Assembly (NCBI RefSeq): GCF_000209165.1
Contig: NC_009068.1
Location: forward strand, 1,922,001 to 1,986,000
From: Scheffersomyces stipitis CBS 6054
Taxonomy: Eukaryota; Ascomycota; Pichiomycetes; Serinales; Debaryomycetaceae
DNA length: 64,000 nucleotides
Reading direction: 5' to 3'
Shown here: positions 58,240 through 64,000 of the stretch, piece after piece
Position numbering within the stretch: position 1 is the stretch's first letter
Layout: each line of letters opens with the position of its first letter
Notes under the pieces: generated by a model
Told to the model about the DNA's origin: nothing
The model's database searches: none
What the model saw: the letters and a program-made list of their open reading frames with translations, nothing else
Translations under genes and position numbers: made by a program

Positions 58240-61200
58240 CTAACTCTCCGATTCTTCCACATTCTCTACCTCTTCGATGTAGTCGGAGTACCGACGGAAC
58301 GCTCCGTTGGCCTCGTTGCTAATCTCCCCGGTAATCTGGGATTCATCAGAAATCCTCAGCGTAGTCTTGTGATCATCGCCAAAGTAGCTGAGTAGAATAG
58401 GCAAAAGACACAAAGCATGCACGGCAGCAATGAAAATCAACGAGAACCACATCCGGAAGTAGTACACCTCAAAGATCTTGGACCTAGTAAATGCCAATAC
58501 AAACATGCCGATGATCTTAGTGAGCGTGATTCCCCCAAGAACTGAACCTCCTACAGTGCACAAGGAATGGTAAGCTTTGAGCAACTTTACATTTGCGCTC
58601 AAGTCGGCAATGTTACGAGCGTGAACTCCACTGCTCATGAACTGGTTGTAGATATCATCTTCGCTCTCGTTGCCAAAAACAGAAGCACTGCAATTAGTGT
58701 ATGCTCTTGTGATATGAACCGTGAACTCAACAGCTAGACCAGCACATATCACCAAATTCACCAAACTAACAGCGTTCAATGAGATGTCCCATAACGACAA
58801 AACACCGCCAATGTTGATCAAAATCGATACTATAGTCACCATCATCACCGTGGCTGTTCTAAACGAGCCTAACAAGAGAATGCTAATTCCCCATATGATA
58901 AGCAATGCCAGTCCCAAGATGGTGAAGGTAAGCTCTACAATTCTCTCATATTGCACAAAGAAGACATAGAATGGCGAATGGGCAAAGACGTCCAAGTCAG
59001 GCATGAACTTCTTGATCTCATCCACAATTCGGAGTGAGTTCTTGTAGGCATTAATGAAGTCTCCCTGAGATCTCAAAGGCGAATGTGAAGTTCTGAAGTA
59101 ACTAGAAATCACTTTGCTTTCGTTACGAGATATACTAGATGAATATGGGGCCTTTCCGCCAAGTGGACAAGGATCACTGGGTTCTTCTATCCAATGGTTA
59201 AAGTAGAACATAAAGTCCTTGTCAGTGGGGAAACCCTTCATAGAGCTGTCATATGGTGGATCATGATTCTCGTAACAGGTTTGACATTGTCGATCAGGAG
59301 CATGAGGGGCACAGAACTCTGGTTCCCCGAATACGGAAGTCTTTTTAAACCTACAGCATTGGTCCAAATCTGGATTCAACCAGGTAAAAAAATCGTCTAG
59401 CCAGTTGCTAGCAGGTTCACTTATGGTAGACTTGAATCCCCGCTTGTATTCCTTTTCAAGAATATTGGCTAACGAATAAGTGTCGCAAGCAGAGAAACGA
59501 CCACACACCATCTGCTGATTTTCCCTCTCAGTTACGTCAAGGTCCTTGACCACAAAAAAGGTAGGAGGTCCTACGTTTAAATACTTGTACACCGAGTCAA
59601 AGTAGTTGATCAAGTATGAATCCTTGGGAAGCGCTATTCTTTGATCTAATCCAAAGTTGATGTTTGGAAGCAAACTCAAAGAAATTCCAAACCAAAGTAC
59701 AAACAATGTCAAAAGTTTTGGTTTGTTGGTCTTAGACATGATGTATGGAGCATAATACTTGGTAATTAAGCTCGAGAAGTTATACTCCACATGTTCGATT
59801 TCTTCGTTGGGGTCACCTTCAGGTAAATGAATGTTATGCTGGTCCTCGATTGTGATCCAAGGAAAGCAATCCAAACGGTTGTTCTCCAATCTATGCTGAT
59901 CAAGAGCTAGCAATGATATGAACATAGTCATTTGTAGCAAGAAGTTGATCAATACTGCCACTGCACTGTAATAAGCAAAGTTCTTTACAGCAGGCATATC
60001 TACATTGGTGGCTAAGAAAAACATGGACACCTGTAGAACGGCACTTATAAGGCACGAAGGACCAATGTTTCTGAGAGCCTGGGCGATTCTCAACTCTATG
60101 GACATATCGTATAAGGTCTCGCTTACTACATGCAATTCGTGAACAATCAAGAAGATGTTGTCTATACCAATTGCCAAAACCAAGAAGGGAATTACTTCGG
60201 CAATGATTAAGGTTGATTTCAATCTCAAGAAAGAAAACAAACCTAGCGAAGATGTCACGGATAGCAAGATGATAATTATACCAGATAATCCCAATGCAAA
60301 TCTGGTCTTGACAAGACTAGAAAGGCTTCTGTTAGGCAACTTTCCTCCCAAAGCCAAAGAGGCATAGATGAACATACACAAATAGGAAATGACGATAATT
60401 CTGATATCGGTGTTTGTAGACTTGTTCAACTCTTCTGTGAGAGATACTTCTGTACTGAAAGCGATGTTTAGCTGTGGATTCTCTTTCTCTAAGTTTTGAG
60501 CCCATTTCTGAAGCAGATGCTCGTAGGCGCTAGCAGACTCTGTATAAGTTTGATCTTTCAGGTTGCTATTAACCAATAATGTTACAGTGAATGCCTTCGC
60601 TTGAAAGATGTCATCATTGTCAAATAGGATGTTCTTTTTCAACGGCTGTTGGAATGAAGGCAAGCAGTTGACTGGAGAGTCTGTGCAGCTCTTCAATTTG
60701 GCTCTCCAGTTATCTTCAGTAAGCTGATTGATATCTCCGTAGAAGTACTGTGTGAACGATTCTATGCCACAAGTTTCGCCGAGTGGTTTGAAGCAGATAT
60801 CAGACAACGACACGTTTTCGTTCAAGGAATAGAGCTGGCGTTCCTTTTCAAACCACCAACGTATATTATTCCAGTTCAAAATGGGTTCGGAGTCATTCTT
60901 ATTGCTGACGATTATCTGTTCGATTCTGAACCATTCTCCAAAGCTTGATTCAAAGTATTGCATGTTCTTGAGAGCTGGCTCCTGTGGAGAGACCCAGAGC
61001 TTGACGGGATCAGTTTCAAACTGGAGCCAGAATAGTCCAGAGGATAATATTAGCGTCAATACCAAGTTGAAAGAGATTACTAAACCTGGATAAGAAGAGC
61101 AGAAATATCCGACGCTGGCAAATGTGTTCTCGATCTTTTCGATCAATCTGAGATGCCAATTGCTGAAACTCGACATTGGCTTCTTGACGGTGACGTAGCT

Positions 61201-62121
61201 AAGTGGACTCAAAGTAACATCAAAGTCGTCGAAGTCGTCCTCCCCTCTGGAACGTTTCAACTTGGCCAAATAGACGTGATATCCTCCAAGTAAGATTATT
61301 AAAGAGATCCAGATGATTACGATCGAAAACGTGAAGCAGGGGATCTTGCCTACCGTGCATCTCTTTCTGAAGTCCTTGAATCGAGGAAGCTTCGGGCAAG
61401 ACTTTGAGCAATCAGGACAGGCACAGCGATAAGTTTCGTCATCACAAGCAAAGATGTTATCCTGTCTCAATTTCAATCCCAGGTCAGACTCGGCTTCTGA
61501 TAACTCATACTTGTAGTTGATCTGGAACGGAGAACCACCCAAAAGCGGTTTCTCATCGCCCAAGAACTTGAGAAATTGCAGGTAGTTCTTAGCTCCTCCG
61601 CCTATTAGGTCCATGGCATAGCCGTTGGTTGCCGAGAACTTTACGTTGGCGCATGACTTGTAGAAGTCTTTGGCTGTTCCAGGATCTACAAATTGTGAAA
61701 GTTCGGCGACAATCTCATTTTTGGTATCGGCAGCGATTGCAGTTTTGGTGATGTTCAAAAAAGTGGACTGGTCGGGCGAACAGGTGAACTTGCAAAAGAA
61801 GTCGTAGAAGTTCTTTCTACAGGCTGGACAGGATGAGATGATGGGATCCACTCGTTTCAAGTTGGATTCCATGTTGACCACCTGGTCTTCTGAGCAGCAC
61901 ACTTTGGAAGTGTCAAAGTCATCCCCGCAGATCTGGTGGAGCAATTGAGCAGTTTTCGCAGACGGTTCTACTGCTTTGACGTTGGCCACGCAAGGAAGCG
62001 AACTACCGAACACAGACTTCTTTCCGCAATTGTCGTACATGGCACAATAGCCACTCTTGTGGATGGTGGCCAGACATAACAGCAACGTCCATAGGAGAAG
62101 CAGCAATATCGTGAGCTTCAT
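58240..62121 (-). CDS. NCR1: NCR1, Niemann-Pick C1-related sterol transporter
   Basis: A 1,293-residue polytopic membrane protein of the vacuole. It integrates sterols handed over by Npc2 through the glycocalyx. It has a signal peptide (MKLTILLLLLWTLLLCLATIHKSGYC), then the Cys-rich N-terminal sterol-binding domain (YDNCGKKSVFGSSLPC, CCSEDQVVNM, CPACRKNFYDFFCKFTCSPDQ). A first membrane helix and large luminal loop follow, then the sterol-sensing domain at about 570-750 (...EVIPFLVLAIGIDNIFLIVHEL...). A second luminal loop contains CQTCY, and a second five-helix bundle (ending ALCLLPILLSYFGDD) closes the protein. Length equals NPC1-family fungal proteins (~1,170-1,300). It is complete. DCD1 lies on the opposite strand, divergently transcribed. 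Confidence 0.95.
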   Translation of the reverse strand: MKLTILLLLLWTLLLCLATIHKSGYCAMYDNCGKKSVFGSSLPCVANVKAVEPSAKTAQLLHQICGDDFDTSKVCCSEDQVVNMESNLKRVDPIISSCPACRKNFYDFFCKFTCSPDQSTFLNITKTAIAADTKNEIVAELSQFVDPGTAKDFYKSCANVKFSATNGYAMDLIGGGAKNYLQFLKFLGDEKPLLGGSPFQINYKYELSEAESDLGLKLRQDNIFACDDETYRCACPDCSKSCPKLPRFKDFRKRCTVGKIPCFTFSIVIIWISLIILLGGYHVYLAKLKRSRGEDDFDDFDVTLSPLSYVTVKKPMSSFSNWHLRLIEKIENTFASVGYFCSSYPGLVISFNLVLTLILSSGLFWLQFETDPVKLWVSPQEPALKNMQYFESSFGEWFRIEQIIVSNKNDSEPILNWNNIRWWFEKERQLYSLNENVSLSDICFKPLGETCGIESFTQYFYGDINQLTEDNWRAKLKSCTDSPVNCLPSFQQPLKKNILFDNDDIFQAKAFTVTLLVNSNLKDQTYTESASAYEHLLQKWAQNLEKENPQLNIAFSTEVSLTEELNKSTNTDIRIIVISYLCMFIYASLALGGKLPNRSLSSLVKTRFALGLSGIIIILLSVTSSLGLFSFLRLKSTLIIAEVIPFLVLAIGIDNIFLIVHELHVVSETLYDMSIELRIAQALRNIGPSCLISAVLQVSMFFLATNVDMPAVKNFAYYSAVAVLINFLLQMTMFISLLALDQHRLENNRLDCFPWITIEDQHNIHLPEGDPNEEIEHVEYNFSSLITKYYAPYIMSKTNKPKLLTLFVLWFGISLSLLPNINFGLDQRIALPKDSYLINYFDSVYKYLNVGPPTFFVVKDLDVTERENQQMVCGRFSACDTYSLANILEKEYKRGFKSTISEPASNWLDDFFTWLNPDLDQCCRFKKTSVFGEPEFCAPHAPDRQCQTCYENHDPPYDSSMKGFPTDKDFMFYFNHWIEEPSDPCPLGGKAPYSSSISRNESKVISSYFRTSHSPLRSQGDFINAYKNSLRIVDEIKKFMPDLDVFAHSPFYVFFVQYERIVELTFTILGLALLIIWGISILLLGSFRTATVMMVTIVSILINIGGVLSLWDISLNAVSLVNLVICAGLAVEFTVHITRAYTNCSASVFGNESEDDIYNQFMSSGVHARNIADLSANVKLLKAYHSLCTVGGSVLGGITLTKIIGMFVLAFTRSKIFEVYYFRMWFSLIFIAAVHALCLLPILLSYFGDDHKTTLRISDESQITGEISNEANGAFRRYSDYIEEVENVEESES

Positions 62122-63095
62122 GGTGCTACTGGCGGTGGATAGTGTCGAAAACAGGATAGTTTGATATGTGGGGATAAAAATTCAGTCTGAAAAATGAGAT
62201 AACGAAGTGGGATTGAACGAGAATAATAAGATTGATACTGAAAATTGCTATGGGAATGGAGATGATATGAAAAGCAAGGAATTTGAGTGCCAATACGGTG
62301 AGATAAAAGTGCCTGAAGATGAAAGTGAAGTGGCTAAGAAGACAAGGAAGAGAGAGAATGTTGAATCTTACGAGGTTGTCCCTATCCTGGTATGGAGTGC
62401 ATAGGCTGGAGTCATGATAGTGAAATACGAGATTCTCCGAGGAGCGCAAAACCAGAGGACGGAGTTGGGGGAAGAGGAACAGCACTTTTAAGTCAGTTAT
62501 ATATACGAATAAATGTAACTTTGGGTTGGCAGTTATGGTCCTAAATGGAAGTATTGTTCCAATTGCTTTTTCTTGTGGTGAAGTGGATAAGCTACTTTTT
62601 TGGCTTAGTTCATTTAGTTTCAATTAGTGAGTAGAGAAGCTCGCTAAATGTGAGGCAAGTATAGACGAGTACTGGAGTACCTCAAGTTTCTTCTTTTGAG
62701 AATTTGCTGAAGGTGACTCTTGGAGACTCAGTAGGGTGACATTGAGAATACAATAGCTAGAATAGAGTGGTCAGAAGAGAATAATTGCCATCCAATTTGC
62801 CTCGCTCAACTGCTATCCTAGTTGCCTATCAGTGAAATCCATATCATGGTCCACTCTGTAGTTCTCTTTCCAATATTCAGCTGTGTCTTCTTGATATCTC
62901 TTGTTTTTCATCTTCTATATTTCCTTATCTTCTATTTGCGTTCTGCCTATTCTCTTCTTTCAGTATTCCTATTTGCACCCAATGCAAAAACGCGTTTGCG
63001 CGCATCTGAAAATTCATGCATAAATGAAAATAAGTAACTTCTGAAAATCCAGCTTCACATTAGCGTATTGTTTAATATCCAACTCTTACCACTCC
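62122..63095. other. Divergent promoter region NCR1 / DCD1
   Basis: 974 bp, no ATG-initiated gene (the long minus-strand frame starts from TTG). A TAGTGAG...CTCGCTA pair lies near 62626-62648. The MCB box at 62990-62995 is just before DCD1. Confidence 0.5.
62990..62995. promoter_or_regulatory. MCB box (ACGCGT) upstream of DCD1
   Basis: AACGCGTTT is a near-ideal MBF site, immediately followed by GCGCGC (62998-63003). It lies ~100 bp before the DCD1 ATG, as expected for an S-phase nucleotide-synthesis gene. Confidence 0.6.
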
Positions 63096-64000
63096 ATGTT
63101 GATCGGAATCTCAGGAACTCTCGCCTCGGGAAAGACGGCTGTTGCCCATTACCTCTCCTACCAGGGCTTCAAGTTGATCTCCTTCCAGAATGCCATAGAT
63201 GATTCATTCGACGGTAGTTCCACCCCAGGATCCCAGGACCTCGAGTCTTCCACGGCCTCATTGGCATTGTCAGAGCCGTTATCTCCAAATCCTTTGTCTT
63301 CAGAGCCCTCTTCCACAAAAGTTTTATCGTCGGAAATTTCTTCAGAACCGCAATCCTTACAGAAACGCTCCCAAAGAGCAGACTCCAGACCCGAGTCTCC
63401 ACTCACATCTTCATCTGAGTATGCCAGCCTCGAGGTGTTCAAACACTTTGACGACTTGACAGAACTCCTTGAGTTTGTCACTTTCAACTGGCGAGAAAAC
63501 TACGTCATCTCTCATATCAACGACATGGAGATGCTTGTCGCTTTACAGAAGAGACCCTTCTTCTTGCATATTTCCATAGATGCCCCCATGAACTTGAGAT
63601 TCAAGAGATGGCACCATCGATTCAAATCACTTGCAAACTCCCATCAGAAGGACGAATACACCTTTGAGCAGTTTGTATTCAGAAACGACGAGTTACTCTT
63701 CAGCGTCAGGAATCCATTGATCGAGATCAACAACCAGGCCCAGGTAAAAATCATTAACACTTCAGGCTCCATCAAAGAATTGTATGTCAAGCTTTCTGAG
63801 CTCAACTTGCTCGACAGCTCGCGGTTGAGACCAACGTGGGACTCGTACTTCATGAGGTTGGCGGACTTGGCTGCATTGAGATCCAATTGTATGAAACGTA
63901 GAGTAGGCGCTGTGATAGTGCACGAGAATAGAGTCATAGCCACAGGTTATAATGGAACACCTAGACACTTGACCAATTGCAATGAAGGAGGCTGCGATAG
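63096..64000 (+). CDS. DCD1: DCD1, deoxycytidylate (dCMP) deaminase (5' part, cut by window end)
   Basis: This is the first ~301 codons of a dCMP deaminase, which makes dUMP for thymidylate synthesis. The frame is open to base 64000. The start is the ATG at 63096 (MLIGISGTLASGKTAVAHYL), which carries a P-loop-like GxxxSGKT found in fungal Dcd1. A Ser/Pro-rich insert (~40-115) comes next, then a region DLTELLEFVTFNWRENYV, and the deaminase domain begins with RPTWDSYFMRLADLAALRSNCMKRRVGAVIV and ATGYNGTPRHLTNCNEGGCD. The zinc/catalytic HAE and PxxC motifs lie beyond the edge. The gene is divergent from NCR1, has an MCB box at -100, and in S. cerevisiae lies next to CRP1. Confidence 0.92.
   Translation, partial: MLIGISGTLASGKTAVAHYLSYQGFKLISFQNAIDDSFDGSSTPGSQDLESSTASLALSEPLSPNPLSSEPSSTKVLSSEISSEPQSLQKRSQRADSRPESPLTSSSEYASLEVFKHFDDLTELLEFVTFNWRENYVISHINDMEMLVALQKRPFFLHISIDAPMNLRFKRWHHRFKSLANSHQKDEYTFEQFVFRNDELLFSVRNPLIEINNQAQVKIINTSGSIKELYVKLSELNLLDSSRLRPTWDSYFMRLADLAALRSNCMKRRVGAVIVHENRVIATGYNGTPRHLTNCNEGGCD

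Noticed and set aside
62126..62623. 165-codon minus-strand frame before NCR1
   Set aside because: It opens only from TTG. The hydrophobic composition comes from AT-rich promoter DNA.

Overview
The window is a stretch of nuclear chromosome from a budding yeast of the CUG-Ser (CTG) clade. It is compact and about 40% GC, with mostly intronless genes. The three spliced genes have 5' splice sites GTAAGT, GTATGT and GTACGT, and all use the branch point TACTAAC. CTG codons fall at positions where the protein family has Ser or Thr (YPT52 codon 185, YPI1 codon 54, RSC8 codon 84), so CTG is probably read as serine. Gene content and spacing suggest a Scheffersomyces/Debaryomyces-like species, but the species is an inference. 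No transposon, rRNA, CRISPR or viral element was recognised.

Layout: 0-7 kb holds the 3' end of UTP10 (ribosome biogenesis), HSP10 (mitochondrial chaperonin, with an intron right after the ATG), YPT52 (Rab5 GTPase) and RPL4. 7-13.5 kb holds a secreted CAP/PR-1 protein with long Thr/Pro repeats (PRY1-like), then a 4.45-kb gene-poor region. 13.5-25 kb holds IML2, GMH1, YPI1, a probable TCO89 and HEL1. 25.6-34.4 kb holds a SET-domain lysine methyltransferase with metal-ligand-rich inserts, PAM16 and SET3. 35-39 kb holds a tRNA-Arg(UCU), the iron permease FTR1 and a possible small orphan membrane protein. 39.5-50.8 kb holds the cohesin subunit IRR1/SCC3, RSC8, a WDR44/DGR2-type WD40 protein and TIF35 (eIF3g). 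51-64 kb holds BNA7, NPL3 (intron), CRP1/MDG1 (long intron), NCR1 and the 5' part of DCD1.

These are housekeeping genes and do not form a single system. From memory of the S. cerevisiae map, many are near neighbours there too: YPT52/HEL1/IML2 paralogue and SET3/GMH1 on XI-R, BNA7/TIF35/NPL3 on IV, DCD1/CRP1 on VIII, UTP10/PAM16 on X. The block therefore keeps ancestral content in a shuffled order.

Regulatory sites that fit the adjacent gene include a three-unit heat-shock element before HSP10, an iron-GATA site before FTR1, MCB boxes (ACGCGT) before DCD1 and between IRR1 and RSC8, and Reb1-type sites before RPL4 and the SET methyltransferase. The least explained structure is a clustered octamer, TCTC(G/A)CTA, repeated in at least two intergenic regions. 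In the 57-kb region it is accompanied by a 9-10-bp-period TGAGAAA array. No complete new biological system could be demonstrated.
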